Source: Paracoccaceae bacterium
GTDB lineage: Bacteria > Pseudomonadota > Alphaproteobacteria > Rhodobacterales > Rhodobacteraceae
Direction: 5' to 3'
DNA length: 64,000 bases
Assembly (NCBI GenBank): GCA_019454225.1
Contig: CP075370.1
Coordinates: 982,001-1,046,000, forward strand
Of this stretch, positions 20,994-30,505 are shown in pieces; the first letter of the stretch is position 1; every line of letters starts with the position of its first letter. The notes below the pieces were generated by a model. The model did not search any database and was not told the origin of the DNA. It saw only the letters and a list, made by a program, of their open reading frames with translations. Both the position numbers and the translations under genes were made by a program.

Positions 20994-21244
20994 GGCGCGC
21001 CCCAGACGGCGGGCGCCTCTCGCGCCAGCGTCGCGGTCTCGGCCCGGGACAGGCGGCGCAGCGCCTCGGCCTCGCTGCCGGTCTCGGCGATCGCCCGCCG
21101 CCACAGCCGCAGAAGCGAGGCCGCGCTCCACGGCAGCGCGGCCTGCGCCGCCCAGCGGCGCAGGGCGGGCGGCAGCCGGTCATGTGCCGCCATCGGATCG
21201 GCGCTGCGCCAGCGGGCGCGCGGGCTGGTCAGGTTGCGGGGCAT
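20960..21244 (-). CDS. small conserved Rhodobacterales-type protein (probably DUF6525)
   Basis: 94 residues, basic, with DPMAAHDRLPPALRRWAAQA and ALPWSAASLLRLWRRA, resembling the small Rhodobacteraceae family called DUF6525 (family number from memory). No signal peptide or membrane segment. It begins 12 bases after the zinc GTPase gene on the same strand, so it is probably in the same Zur-controlled transcript. It ends inside the 3' end of the convergent peroxiredoxin gene. Function unknown. Confidence 0.68.
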   Translation of the reverse strand: MPRNLTSPRARWRSADPMAAHDRLPPALRRWAAQAALPWSAASLLRLWRRAIAETGSEAEALRRLSRAETATLAREAPAVWGAPYPFGALTNRR

Positions 21245-21256
21245 CGGTGCCGCCGG

Positions 21257-22474
21257 TCAGGCGGCCTGTCGGCGCCAGGCCGGGAACGGATCGGGCAGTC
21301 CGGCCCAGGCGCCCGGCGTGTAGTCCGGCGCCGGGATCAGCGCGGCGTCCAGGGCCTGCCGGATCGCCGCCTCGTCCATCCCCGACCCGATGAACACGAT
21401 CTCCTGCCGCCGGTCGCCCCAGGGTTCCTGCCATTTCGCGGCGACCTCTGCCAGGGCCGAGGGATGCGTGGGCCAGCGGTCGCGCGGGACCGATGCCCAC
21501 CAGCCGCCCAGCGGCACCACCGACGACACCGCCCCCGCCAGCGAGAACTCGGCCACCCAGTTCGGGCGGCTGGCGATCCAGAAATGCCCCTTGGCGCGGA
21601 TCACCCCGGGCAGGTCGCCGTTCAGCACCCGGTGGATGCGCGCCGGGTGGAACGGCTGGCGCGCGCGGTAGACGAAAGACCGGATGCCGTATTCCTCGGT
21701 CTCGGGCACGTGATGGGCAAAGCCATACAGTTCCTTGGCCCAGTAGGGGTGTTCATGGGCGCGGTCGAAGTCGAACAGCCCGGTGTCGAAGATCGCGTCG
21801 GGGTCAACGCGCGAATGATCGGTCTCGATCAGCCGGGCATCGGGGTTCAGGGCGCGGATGATGCGCCGCGCCGCCTCGGCGCGGTCTGCCCCCGCATCCC
21901 GCACCTTGTTCAGGATCACCACGTCGGCGAATTCGATCTGCTCGGTCAGCAGGTTGACCAGCGTACGCTCGTCACCCGCGCCGGCCGTCTCGCCCCGGTC
22001 CGCCAGGAAATCGTGGCTGGAGAAATCACGCAGCAGGTTGATCGCATCGACCACCGTGACCATCGTGTCCAGCCGCGCCACGTCCGACAGGCTGTCGCCC
22101 GCGGCATCGCGGAAATCGAAGGTCGCGGCCACGGGCAGCGGTTCGGCGATGCCGGTCGATTCGATCAGCAGGTAGTCGAACCGCCCCTCGTCGGCCAGGC
22201 GGCGCACCTCGGACAGCAGGTCGTCGCGCAGGGTGCAGCAGATGCAGCCGTTGGTCATCTCGACCAGCTTCTCCTCGGTCCGCGACAGGTCGGCACCGCC
22301 GCGCACCAGGTCGGCGTCGATGTTCACCTCGGACATGTCGTTCACGATCACCGCCACCCGGCGGCCGTCACGGTTGTTCAGCACATGGTTCAGCAGCGTC
22401 GTCTTTCCGGCGCCGAGAAAGCCGGACAGCACGGTGACGGGCAGGCGGGTGTCATGGGGGCGGGTGTCGGGCAT
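21257..22474 (-). CDS. zigA: CobW/COG0523 zinc-associated GTPase (ZigA type)
   Basis: 405 residues. P-loop GFLGAGKTT (18-26), the metal-binding GCICC motif near residue 76, [12 protein letters not shown], and NKVRD for guanine recognition. The C-terminal CobW domain has the acidic/His-rich [20 protein letters not shown] and an [15 protein letters not shown] end typical of ZigA/YciC. Such G3E GTPases act as zinc metallochaperones in zinc starvation. A Zur-like palindrome lies 29 bases upstream of the ATG, strongly supporting zinc control. The small downstream gene is probably co-transcribed. Confidence 0.93.
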   Translation of the reverse strand: MPDTRPHDTRLPVTVLSGFLGAGKTTLLNHVLNNRDGRRVAVIVNDMSEVNIDADLVRGGADLSRTEEKLVEMTNGCICCTLRDDLLSEVRRLADEGRFDYLLIESTGIAEPLPVAATFDFRDAAGDSLSDVARLDTMVTVVDAINLLRDFSSHDFLADRGETAGAGDERTLVNLLTEQIEFADVVILNKVRDAGADRAEAARRIIRALNPDARLIETDHSRVDPDAIFDTGLFDFDRAHEHPYWAKELYGFAHHVPETEEYGIRSFVYRARQPFHPARIHRVLNGDLPGVIRAKGHFWIASRPNWVAEFSLAGAVSSVVPLGGWWASVPRDRWPTHPSALAEVAAKWQEPWGDRRQEIVFIGSGMDEAAIRQALDAALIPAPDYTPGAWAGLPDPFPAWRRQAA

Positions 22475-22503
22475 GGGAACCTCCGGTTTGGCGGAGGTCT
22501 ATT

Positions 22504-22520
22504 ATGTTATACTATTACGT
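22504..22520. promoter_or_regulatory. Zur operator upstream of the zinc GTPase gene
   Basis: The 17-base site ATGTTATACTATTACGT matches the known proteobacterial Zur consensus ATGTTATANTATAACAT at 14 of 16 defined positions, in an otherwise very GC-rich region. It sits 29 bases before the ATG of the CobW/ZigA gene, where binding would block the promoter. Zinc-loaded Zur would repress; zinc starvation would derepress. Confidence 0.85.
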
Positions 22521-22530
22521 TCAAGGCCCA

Positions 22531-23886
22531 TCAGAACGCGCCGAACACCGCACCCAGCATCACGATCACCCCGCAGGCCAGAAGTGGCCCGACCACCGCC
22601 ACCGCGAAGATGTCGCCATAGGCGCGCCCATGCGTCATGCCGCAGATGCCCAGCAGCGTGATCACCGCGCCATTGTGCGGCAGGGTGTCAAGCCCGCCGG
22701 TCGCCACCGCCACCACCCGGTGCAGCAGCGCCGGGTCAACGCCCTGCGTCCTCGCCTGTTCCATCAGGTCGGCGCCGATGGCATCCAGCGCGATCGACAT
22801 CCCGCCCGAGGCCGACCCGGTGATCCCGGCCAGCGCCCCGGTCGCCAGTGCCGCCTGCACCACCACGTCACCCCCGGCCAGCGCATCCAGCGCGCCGCGC
22901 ACCGCCGCAAAGCCGGGAAGCGCCGCGGCCACCGCGCCAAAGCCCACCAGGCTTGCGGTGTTGAACAGCGGCAGAAGCGATGCCTCGGCCCCGCGGTTCA
23001 GGCTTGCCATGGGCTGCGGCGGCGGGGCCAGCAGCAGCGCCAGCAGGATCGCCCCGGTCAGCGCCACCAGCACCGACCACAGGCCCGCCACCCGCGACAG
23101 GCTGGTGACGCCGAAGGCCGGCTCGGCCAGATAGGCGGTGTCGATCCGGGGCAGGATCATGCCCACCGCCAGCGTCAGAACCGCGACCGACAGGATGGGC
23201 AGCGCCGCGCGCCAGACCGGCACGGCGGGCGCAACCGCTCCGTCCGTCTCGGGCGGCAGCACGGGGTCGCCGTCCAGGCGTCGGCTGCGCCACCCCAGCC
23301 AGGCCATCCCGAAGCCCAGCATCACCGCCGCCGCGATCAGCCCGAGTCCGGGGGCGGCAAAGGCGTCGGTCCCGAAATGCGGCATCGGAATCGCGTTCTG
23401 GATGGCCGGGGTGCCGGGCAGGGCGGTCATGGTGAAGGTAAAGGCGCCCAGCGCGATGGCCGCCGGAATCAGCCGGGCGGGTGTGCCGGTCTCGGCGAAC
23501 AGCGCCCGCGCCAGCGGCCAGGCCGCAAAGGCCACCACGAACAGCGACACGCCGCCGTAGGTCAGCGCGGCGCAGGCCAGCACCACCGCCAGGATCGCCC
23601 GGCGATGCCCCAGCGCGCCCGCGATGGCGCGGGCCAGGCTGGCCGCCGCGCCCGAGGTCTCCATCACCCGCCCGAACACGGCGCCCAGCAGGAACAGCGG
23701 CAGGAACGACACCACGAACCCGCCCGCCGCCGGCATGAAGACCTGCGTCCATTGCGCCAGCCAGGGCGCCCCCGACACCGCCGCCGCCGCGACGGCCAGC
23801 AACGGCGCCAGGATCAGCACCGAGGCCCCCGCCCAGGCCCCCGCGATCAGCAGCGCCAGCGCGGCAAAGAGGATGAGGATGTCCAT
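22531..23886 (-). CDS. GntP family permease
   Basis: 451 residues, about 12 hydrophobic segments. GntP/gluconate-permease landmarks are [40 protein letters not shown] and [13 protein letters not shown]. The family imports gluconate, D-serine or hydroxy acids such as 3-hydroxybutyrate by symport. The ATG at 23886 is chosen because it opens on the first helix ([16 protein letters not shown]). It precedes the zinc GTPase gene on the same strand, but the Zur box between them suggests separate control. Substrate unknown. Confidence 0.88.
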   Translation of the reverse strand: MDILILFAALALLIAGAWAGASVLILAPLLAVAAAAVSGAPWLAQWTQVFMPAAGGFVVSFLPLFLLGAVFGRVMETSGAAASLARAIAGALGHRRAILAVVLACAALTYGGVSLFVVAFAAWPLARALFAETGTPARLIPAAIALGAFTFTMTALPGTPAIQNAIPMPHFGTDAFAAPGLGLIAAAVMLGFGMAWLGWRSRRLDGDPVLPPETDGAVAPAVPVWRAALPILSVAVLTLAVGMILPRIDTAYLAEPAFGVTSLSRVAGLWSVLVALTGAILLALLLAPPPQPMASLNRGAEASLLPLFNTASLVGFGAVAAALPGFAAVRGALDALAGGDVVVQAALATGALAGITGSASGGMSIALDAIGADLMEQARTQGVDPALLHRVVAVATGGLDTLPHNGAVITLLGICGMTHGRAYGDIFAVAVVGPLLACGVIVMLGAVFGAF

Positions 23887-23999
23887 GGCGGCCCCGTGTC
23901 TTGCTGCGACGCAGCATAGCGCAGGCCGGTGCCCGGGGCCAGCACTGCGGCCGGATCTGCGGTGCCGGATCGGCATCGGACCAGTCGCGCGAAACGCAA

Positions 24000-24025
24000 G
24001 CGGCCCGGCAATCCTGCCGGGCCGC
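24000..24025 (-). terminator. pnp terminator
   Basis: Perfect 11-base stem GCGGCCCGGCA / TGCCGGGCCGC with a four-base loop, 22 bases after the pnp stop. On the minus strand it is followed by TTGCGTTT, a weak T-tract. A strong intrinsic terminator candidate. Confidence 0.82.
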
Positions 24026-24047
24026 CCGTTCCGTGATGGTCGAAGGA

Positions 24048-26192
24048 TCAGGCCTGTTCGGCCTCTTCCTTCTTCTTCTCGGTGATCTCGGCGCCGGTTT
24101 CCTGGTCGACCATCTTCATGCCCAGGCGCACCTTGCCGCGCTCGTCAAAGCCCAGCAGCTTGACCTTCACTTCCTGGCCTTCCTTCAGCAGCTCGTTCGG
24201 GTGGTTCAGGCGCTTGTTGGCGATCTGGGACACATGCACCAGACCGTCGCGCTTGCCGAAGAAGTTCACGAAGGCGCCGAAATCCACCAGCTTGACCACG
24301 CGGCCGGTGTAGATCTGTCCTTCTTCCGGCTCGGCCACGATCGACCAGATCATGTCATAGGCCTTCTTGATGGCCGCCTGGTCGTTCGAGGCGATCTTGA
24401 TCACGCCGTCGTCGTTGATGTCGACCTTGGCGCCCGACACCTCCACGATCTCGCGGATCACCTTGCCGCCCGACCCGATCACTTCGCGGATCTTGTCGGT
24501 GGGGATGGTCAGCGTCTCGATCTTCGGCGCGTACTGGCTGAACGCATTGGCCGAGGTCAGGGCCTTGCCCATCTCGCCCAGGATGTGCATCCGGCCGTCC
24601 CTGGCCTGCGCCAGGGCCTGTTCCATGATCTCGGGCGTGATCCCGGCGACCTTGATGTCCATCTGCAGGCTGGTGATGCCGTTCTCGGTGCCTGCCACCT
24701 TGAAGTCCATGTCGCCGAGGTGATCCTCGTCGCCCAGGATGTCGGTCAGCACGGCCCACTTGCCGTCATCTTCCAGGATCAGCCCCATGGCGACACCCGC
24801 CACCGGCGCCTTCAGCGGCACGCCCGCATCCATCATCGACAGCGATCCGCCGCAGACCGAGGCCATCGAGGACGACCCGTTGCTTTCGGTGATCTCCGAC
24901 ACCACGCGGATGGTATAGGGGAAATCCGTCGCGGCGGGCAGCACCGCCTGCAGCGCGCGCCAGGCCAGTTTCCCGTGGCCGATCTCGCGGCGGCCGGGCG
25001 GGCCGAAGCGGCCGACCTCGCCCACCGAATAGGGCGGGAAGTTGTAGTGCAGCAGGAAGTTCGACCGGCTGTTGCCATGCAGCGCGTCGATGATCTGCTC
25101 GTCCTCGCCGGTGCCGAGCGTCGTCACCACCAGGCCCTGCGTCTCGCCCCGGGTGAACAGCGCCGACCCGTGGGTGCGCGGCAGCACGCTGGTCTCGCAG
25201 GAAATCGGGCGCACCGTGCGGTTGTCGCGCCCGTCGATGCGCGCGCCGCCGTTGATGATGTCGCCGCGCAGGATCGAGGATTCCAGCTTCTTGATGGCCG
25301 ACCCCAGGTTCTCGTCCTTAAGGTCTTCCTCCGGCAGCGCGGCCCGGATGGCATCGGCCGCCGCGTCGATCGCATTCGTCCGCTCCTGCTTGTCACGGAT
25401 GGCAAAGGCCGCGCGCATCTGCGCCTCGCCCGCCGCCCTGACGCGGGCATAGAGCGCCGAATAGTCCGGCGGTGCGAAGTCGAAGGGTTCCTTGGCGCAG
25501 TCCTCGGCGAAGTCGATGATCAGGTCGATCACCGGCTGCATCGCGGCATGGCCGAACTTCACCGCGCCCAGCATCTCGGCCTCGGACAGCTCATAGGCTT
25601 CCGATTCCACCATCATCACCGCGTCCTTGGTCCCGGCGATCACCAGGTCCAGCCGCTGCTCGGGGTTCGACCGCAGCTTCTGCATGTCGTCCACGTCGGG
25701 GTTCAGCACATACTCGCCGTTGGCAAAGCCCACGCGCGCCGCGCCGATCGGGCCCATGAAGGGCACGCCCGAGATCGTCAGCGCCGCCGAGGCCGCGATC
25801 ATCGCCACGATGTCGGGCTCGTTCACCAGGTCGTGCGACAGCACGGTGACGATCACCAGCACCTCGTTGCGGAAACCCTCGACGAACAGCGGGCGGATCG
25901 GCCGGTCGATCAGCCGCGACGTCAGCGTTTCCTTTTCGGACGGCCGCGCCTCGCGCTTGAAGAACCCGCCGGGGATCTTGCCCGCGGCGTAATAGCGCTC
26001 CTGGTAGTGGACCGTCAGCGGAAAGAAATCCTGGCCCGGCTTCGCCGTCTTGGCGAAGGTCACGTTGGCCATGACGCTGGTTTCGCCCAGCGTGGCGATG
26101 ACCGAACCGTCCGCCTGCCGGGCCACCCGGCCCGATTCCAGCGTGAGCGTCTCCTTGCCCCATTCGATCGACTTCTTGGTGATATTGAACAT
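24048..26192 (-). CDS. pnp: polyribonucleotide nucleotidyltransferase (PNPase)
   Basis: 714 residues: two RNase PH domains (the second with [18 protein letters not shown]), a KH domain ([19 protein letters not shown]) and an S1 domain ([19 protein letters not shown]), ending in an acidic [10 protein letters not shown] tail. It degrades RNA 3' to 5' phosphorolytically and is part of the degradosome. I start at the ATG giving [11 protein letters not shown], the family N-terminus. Another ATG lies five codons upstream. It follows rpsO across a hairpin-bearing spacer, the usual rpsO-pnp order. Confidence 0.97.
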   Translation of the reverse strand: MFNITKKSIEWGKETLTLESGRVARQADGSVIATLGETSVMANVTFAKTAKPGQDFFPLTVHYQERYYAAGKIPGGFFKREARPSEKETLTSRLIDRPIRPLFVEGFRNEVLVIVTVLSHDLVNEPDIVAMIAASAALTISGVPFMGPIGAARVGFANGEYVLNPDVDDMQKLRSNPEQRLDLVIAGTKDAVMMVESEAYELSEAEMLGAVKFGHAAMQPVIDLIIDFAEDCAKEPFDFAPPDYSALYARVRAAGEAQMRAAFAIRDKQERTNAIDAAADAIRAALPEEDLKDENLGSAIKKLESSILRGDIINGGARIDGRDNRTVRPISCETSVLPRTHGSALFTRGETQGLVVTTLGTGEDEQIIDALHGNSRSNFLLHYNFPPYSVGEVGRFGPPGRREIGHGKLAWRALQAVLPAATDFPYTIRVVSEITESNGSSSMASVCGGSLSMMDAGVPLKAPVAGVAMGLILEDDGKWAVLTDILGDEDHLGDMDFKVAGTENGITSLQMDIKVAGITPEIMEQALAQARDGRMHILGEMGKALTSANAFSQYAPKIETLTIPTDKIREVIGSGGKVIREIVEVSGAKVDINDDGVIKIASNDQAAIKKAYDMIWSIVAEPEEGQIYTGRVVKLVDFGAFVNFFGKRDGLVHVSQIANKRLNHPNELLKEGQEVKVKLLGFDERGKVRLGMKMVDQETGAEITEKKKEEAEQA

Positions 26193-26334
26193 CTCGTATC
26201 CCATCATGCCGGGGGACCCTCCCGCCGGCTTCTCGTTTGCGTACGGGCCCCATGCCCGTGGCCCCGTCGTGCTGTGCCTGCGTCACGGGGCCCCGGGCGC
26301 AGACCGTTCCCCGGAACCCCGGGGCCGGAAAGGC

Positions 26335-26363
26335 GAAGGCGCGCCCGCAGGGGGCGCGCCTTC
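26335..26363 (-). terminator. hairpin in the rpsO-pnp spacer
   Basis: Perfect 11-base stem GAAGGCGCGCC / GGCGCGCCTTC with a seven-base loop, eight bases after the rpsO stop. On the minus strand it is followed by GCCTTTCC, a poor T-tract. It probably acts as a partial terminator or RNase-processing site between rpsO and pnp. Confidence 0.72.
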
Positions 26364-26370
26364 GTTCATC

Positions 26371-26640
26371 TCAGCGGCGCAGGCCCAGGCGCCCGATCAG
26401 CGACTGGTAGCGGCCCTCGTCCTTGCCCTTGAGATAGTCCAGGAGCTTGCGGCGCTGCGCCACCATCATCAGCAGGCCCCGGCGCGAATGGTTGTCCTTC
26501 TTGTGGCCCTTGAAGTGTTCCGTCAGTGTCGCGATGCGCGACGACAGGATGGCCACCTGAACCTCGGGCGAACCGGTGTCGCCCTCTTTCGTCGCATATT
26601 CCTTGATGAGGCGCGACTTTTCCTCGACCGTGATCGACAT
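26371..26640 (-). CDS. rpsO: 30S ribosomal protein S15
   Basis: 89 residues, exactly the usual S15 length. [41 protein letters not shown] and the terminal LIGRLGLRR are diagnostic. S15 binds 16S rRNA early in assembly and, in enterobacteria, represses its own mRNA. It lies upstream of pnp on the same strand, separated by a hairpin. The ATG is preceded by AAGGAGTC. Confidence 0.98.
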   Translation of the reverse strand: MSITVEEKSRLIKEYATKEGDTGSPEVQVAILSSRIATLTEHFKGHKKDNHSRRGLLMMVAQRRKLLDYLKGKDEGRYQSLIGRLGLRR

Positions 26641-26984
26641 CGGATGACTCCTTGGATTGATGTGACGGCACAAGCCGGGATGTCGTCCAGCAAGGCCCTT
26701 GCCACGACCCGCCGGGGGTCGCGCCCCGCCGGTTCGCCGACGGATGCGCGCGTATAGGGGATCGGCGCGAAAAAGGAAAGCACGAATGCGGGCGGCGGCG
26801 GCCGCCCGGCTGCCCGGCGCCGAAAGGTTGAACCGAATGCGCGGGGCTTTCCGGCAGGCGCCACCGCAGGGCACTGGCGCGGCGTCGCGACCTGTGGCAG
26901 TATGCCCCGGAATTACCCTTGCTGGTCATATGGTTAACCGAAAAATGGTTAACGGCCGGCGGGGCCGTGCCGTTGGGGGTGGGA

Positions 26985-28106
26985 ATGCTGGCGCTGCTGG
27001 GATTGCTGGGGGCGATCGTCGCCGGGGTGGTGGCCGACATGGCGCTGCCGCGCGACGATGACGGCGATGACGGGACGGGCGATGATGCGGCCAAGGACGC
27101 CACGGCGGGCGATGCCCTGGCGGCGGGCGATACCGCGGCCGGTGACACCGTCGCGCCGCCGGGCACATCCGTGCTCGACTTCGCCATGGCAGCGCCCGCG
27201 CCGCAAGAGGCCGGGCAGCAGGCCGAACCCGCCCCCGTGCCCCGCGAGACCGGGTTCGATTCCTCTGACGATCCCGTGCCGCCCGCCCCGGGGCAGGCGC
27301 TGGTCGGCACCGCGGGCCCGGACATTCTGGCGGGCGAGGCGGGCGATGACAGCGCCTCGGGTGGCGATGGCGCCGATCACCTGCTCGGCCGCGCGGGCGA
27401 TGACGTGCTGGATGGCGACGACGGGGATGACTGGCTCTATGGCGGCGACGGGGCCGACCTGATCCGGGGCGGCGCCGGGCAGGACGTGGCGGCAGGCGAC
27501 GACGGCGACGACATCCTCTTCGGCGGCGACGGTGCCGACAGGCTGGCGGGGCATGAGGGTGCGGACAAGCTGCTGGGCGAAGCGGGCAACGACACGCTTC
27601 TGGGCGGCGGCGGCAACGACATGCTGGATGGTGGCGCGGGTGACGACTGGGTGGCGGGGGGCGAAGGCCATGACCTGCTGCGCGGCGGCAGCGGGGCCGA
27701 CACGCTGGATGGCGGCGCGGGCGATGACACGATCTGGGGCTATGACCGCCTGTCGGCCGGCGACGATGCCGACTTCCTGAACGGGGGCGATGGCGACGAC
27801 CGCCTGATGATCGGCAGCGGTGACCATGCCCATGGCGGCGAAGGCGCCGACATGTTCGTGCTGGGTGACTGGCTTGCCGGGGGCGACATGGCGACCATCG
27901 CCGACTACGATGGCGCGCAGGATGATCTTGTCGTCGTCTATGACGCCACGCTGCACCCCGACCCGGCGATCTCGGTGATGGCGGCGCCGGGATCACCCGA
28001 TGCCACGCTTCTGCTTGACGGGGTGCCGCTGGCCGTGGTCACCAACGGCGCGGGCCTCGATCCCGCGGCGGTGCGGCTTGTCGCGGCCAGCGCATTGGCG
28101 GCCTGA
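26985..28106 (+). CDS. RTX-repeat calcium-binding protein with N-terminal membrane segment
   Basis: About 373 residues from ATG 26985 (GGGGGTGGGA just upstream). A hydrophobic helix LALLGLLGAIVAGVVADMAL opens the protein. Then come an acidic and Ala/Pro-rich linker, about 15 glycine/aspartate nonapeptides of the GGxGxDxL type (roughly residues 120-300), and a C-terminal region ending in AASALAA. RTX nonapeptides fold into a beta-roll that binds calcium, and such proteins usually leave by type I secretion using a C-terminal signal. No secretion ATPase is adjacent. A TTG at 26919 is an alternative start. The N-terminal helix suggests membrane anchoring instead of, or before, secretion. No catalytic domain is visible. 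Confidence 0.82.
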   Translation: MLALLGLLGAIVAGVVADMALPRDDDGDDGTGDDAAKDATAGDALAAGDTAAGDTVAPPGTSVLDFAMAAPAPQEAGQQAEPAPVPRETGFDSSDDPVPPAPGQALVGTAGPDILAGEAGDDSASGGDGADHLLGRAGDDVLDGDDGDDWLYGGDGADLIRGGAGQDVAAGDDGDDILFGGDGADRLAGHEGADKLLGEAGNDTLLGGGGNDMLDGGAGDDWVAGGEGHDLLRGGSGADTLDGGAGDDTIWGYDRLSAGDDADFLNGGDGDDRLMIGSGDHAHGGEGADMFVLGDWLAGGDMATIADYDGAQDDLVVVYDATLHPDPAISVMAAPGSPDATLLLDGVPLAVVTNGAGLDPAAVRLVAASALAA

Positions 28107-28184
28107 CCGTCCCGTCAGCCGGCAATCGTGAACAGATGGTTAATTCGGACACCCCAAGTGTCTGAAATCATTTGCATCTGAAAA

Positions 28185-28201
28185 TGTCCCATCGTGGGAC
28201 A
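28185..28201. repeat. palindrome TGTCCCATCGTGGGACA, copy 1
   Basis: Perfect seven-base inverted repeat with a three-base centre, in the short AT-richer gap between the RTX gene and the convergent hydrolase gene. The core GTCCCAYCGTGGGAC occurs again at 46617-46631. No T-tract follows. Function unknown. Confidence 0.6.
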
Positions 28202-28218
28202 CCCCGGATCAAGCACGG

Positions 28219-29121
28219 CTATCCGGCGCTGCCGCCAAAGAACGGCAGGAACGCCGCGATCACCGCCTCGGGCGCCTCCTCCATCACGAAATGCCCGCTG
28301 TCGCAGGCGCTGTCCGTCACATCATTCGCCCAGGCCCGCCACAGTGCCGCCGGGTCGCCGGTGCGCGCGGGAAATCCGTGGCGCCCCCACAGGAACCGCA
28401 GCGGCGCCCCGATCCGGCGGCCCGCCGCCCTGTCGGCCTCGTCCGCCGCGCGGTCCGTGGTCGCCCCGGCCCGGTAATCGGCACACATCGCATGGATGCG
28501 CGCCGGGTCGCGCGCCTGCGCCAGATACCCGGCCAGCGCCGCGGGCGGAAAGACCTCCAGCGACTTCGCCACCGTCCAGCCCCGCAGGAAATGCCGGATC
28601 ACCGCCTCCGGATCGGCGCCGATCATCATCTCGGGCAGCGGCGCGGGCTGGGCCAGAAAGGTCCAGTGCCAGGCCGCCATCGCCATCCCCGCATCCCAGT
28701 GCGCCCAGTAGTCCGCGGTCGTCGCGATCTCGATGATCCCCAGCCGGTCCACCCGCCCCGGATGATCCAGCGCCAGCCGGTAGGACACCCGCGCACCCCT
28801 GTCATGGCCCAGCACATGCGCCCGCCCGATCCCCAGGTGGTCCAGCATCGCCACCACATCGCGCGCCATCTGCCGCTTGGAATAGGTGGTGTGGTCGGCG
28901 TCGTCCGGCGGTGCGTCGCTGTCCCCATAGCCCCGCAGGTCGGGAATGATGACGTCGAATCGCGCGGCCAGCGCAGGCGCCACGCGGCCCCAGCACATGC
29001 CGTTCTGCGGAAAGCCGTGCAGCAGGACGATGGGCTGTCCCGCCCCCGCCCGCTGCACCGAAAGCGTCACGCCGTCGCCCGGCAGGCGCTGGCGGTCGAA
29101 TCCCGGGATCGTCGCGGTCAT
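28219..29121 (-). CDS. alpha/beta hydrolase, haloacetate (fluoroacetate) dehalogenase-like
   Basis: 300 residues. Nucleophile Asp107 in GHDRGAR, with Arg108 and Arg111 where fluoroacetate dehalogenase RPA1163 binds the carboxylate. His152-Trp153 (AWHWTF) and Tyr216 (DYRAG) match its halide-binding triad, and His277 (SGHF) is the base. The acid position holds Glu131 (IIEIATT) rather than Asp. The family hydrolyses C-halogen bonds of small haloacids; epoxide hydrolases are the main alternative. It starts within an ATGA overlap with the DUF1643 gene, at the end of the rbfA-truB transcript. Confidence 0.85.
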   Translation of the reverse strand: MTATIPGFDRQRLPGDGVTLSVQRAGAGQPIVLLHGFPQNGMCWGRVAPALAARFDVIIPDLRGYGDSDAPPDDADHTTYSKRQMARDVVAMLDHLGIGRAHVLGHDRGARVSYRLALDHPGRVDRLGIIEIATTADYWAHWDAGMAMAAWHWTFLAQPAPLPEMMIGADPEAVIRHFLRGWTVAKSLEVFPPAALAGYLAQARDPARIHAMCADYRAGATTDRAADEADRAAGRRIGAPLRFLWGRHGFPARTGDPAALWRAWANDVTDSACDSGHFVMEEAPEAVIAAFLPFFGGSAG

Positions 29122-29600
29122 GTCGGCTCCTCCCATCGCTGCGGGGCGACCCGCCCCGCCACATAGAGCGGATGGCGCGGCTGTCCCGATCGCGTCAGCC
29201 CCAGATGATGCAGCGCCACGCCGCGCGCCCGCAAGCGTTCCGTCACCCGCGCCGCGCGCCCCGCCAGCGCGCCATGGTTCCCCCAGGCGCAGATGACCAG
29301 CCCCGCGCCCGCCGTCGCCATTTCCAGCGCGGCGTCGTTGCCCGATCCGACGGGGTCGGTCGCCCGGCGCAGCGCGGCGGGGTCGGGGCTGACGAGCCCG
29401 AACAGGTTGACGACCACCAGCCTGCCGAACCCCAGCCCCCGGGCCCGCGCGATGCCGCGCGCGATGGTCGGGTCATCGCGCGCCGCATCCGCGACCGAGG
29501 GGTTCAGCATCACCAGAACCATCGCAGCGCCGCCCGCCCAGTCGCGCGTCAGCAGATAGCGCCATGTGCCGCAGTCCGAAAACCGCGCGCCCCGGATCAC
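29118..29600 (-). CDS. DUF1643 domain protein
   Basis: 160 residues from a GTG start at 29600 that overlaps the truB stop as GTGA. The whole protein is one DUF1643 domain: [59 protein letters not shown] and [17 protein letters not shown]. No signal peptide or membrane segment. The biochemical role of the family is not known to me. It sits between truB and the dehalogenase-like gene, translationally coupled to both. Confidence 0.88.
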   Translation of the reverse strand: MIRGARFSDCGTWRYLLTRDWAGGAAMVLVMLNPSVADAARDDPTIARGIARARGLGFGRLVVVNLFGLVSPDPAALRRATDPVGSGNDAALEMATAGAGLVICAWGNHGALAGRAARVTERLRARGVALHHLGLTRSGQPRHPLYVAGRVAPQRWEEPT

Positions 29601-30499
29601 CGGAAGACACGGGTCGGGTGCAGCGCGCCGGCCTGATAGCGCCCCACCGCCACGGCCCGGCCACCCTCGCTGGCCCAGGCCTCGGTTCCCCAGGGCAGCC
29701 CGTGGGCCAGCACCGGGCCCGGGTTGCCGTTGCGCAGCCGCGCCGCGCCCTCCGGCGTTGCCGGGCATTCCGGCAGGCCCGCCAGCGCCATCTCCAGCGG
29801 ATGCAGATGCGCGTCGATCGCCGGGCTGCGCGCCAGTTCCTCGATCGTCGCCAGCGTCACTGCCCCCTCGGCCCGGAACGGCCCCGACCACAGCCGCCGC
29901 AGCCACAGCACATGGCCCAGACAGCCCATCGCCCGGCCCAGGTCGCGCGCGATGCTGCGCACATAGCCGCCCTTGCCGCAGACCATCTCGAACAGCGCGG
30001 TGTCGGCATCGGGCATCCCGGCCGGCTCCAGCCGCGCGACATGCAGCGGGCGGGCGGCAAGGTCCATCGTCACCCCGTCGCGCGCCAGGTCATAGGCCCG
30101 GGCACCGTCGACCCGCACCGCCGACACCTGCGGCGGCACCTGCAGGATGTCGCCGCGAAAGGCAGGCAGCGCGGCGGCGATATCCGCTGCGGTCGGTCGG
30201 GCCGCGCTGGTCCGTGTCACCGCACCCGCGGCGTCGTCGCTGGCCGTCTCGGCCCCCCAGCGCACGGCGAAGCGATAGCATTTCTGGGCGTCCGCGATCA
30301 GCGGCACGGTCTTGGTCGCCTCGCCCAGCGCCACCGCCAGAACCCCCGTCGCATCGGGGTCGAGCGTTCCGGCATGCCCGGCCTTCTGCGCGTCGAAGGC
30401 CCAGCGGACGCGGCCCACCACGGTGGTCGACCCGATGCCCGCAGGCTTGTCCACCACCACCCAGCCCGAAACCGCGCGGCCCTTCTTGCCCCGTGCCAT
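29597..30499 (-). CDS. truB: tRNA pseudouridine(55) synthase TruB
   Basis: 300 residues. [16 protein letters not shown] at the start and [14 protein letters not shown] with catalytic Asp47 identify TruB; the C-terminal PUA-like region is present. It makes pseudouridine 55 in the T-loop of tRNAs. It follows the phosphodiester glycosidase gene by six bases and overlaps the DUF1643 gene. Usually rbfA and truB are adjacent; here one gene intervenes. Confidence 0.97.
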   Translation of the reverse strand: MARGKKGRAVSGWVVVDKPAGIGSTTVVGRVRWAFDAQKAGHAGTLDPDATGVLAVALGEATKTVPLIADAQKCYRFAVRWGAETASDDAAGAVTRTSAARPTAADIAAALPAFRGDILQVPPQVSAVRVDGARAYDLARDGVTMDLAARPLHVARLEPAGMPDADTALFEMVCGKGGYVRSIARDLGRAMGCLGHVLWLRRLWSGPFRAEGAVTLATIEELARSPAIDAHLHPLEMALAGLPECPATPEGAARLRNGNPGPVLAHGLPWGTEAWASEGGRAVAVGRYQAGALHPTRVFR

Positions 30500-30505
30500 G
30501 CCCGG

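Noticed and set aside
26932-26953. pair of GGTTAAC sequences as a CtrA site near the RTX gene
   Set aside because: The TTAA elements are separated by 11 bases, not the seven expected for TTAA-N7-TTAA.
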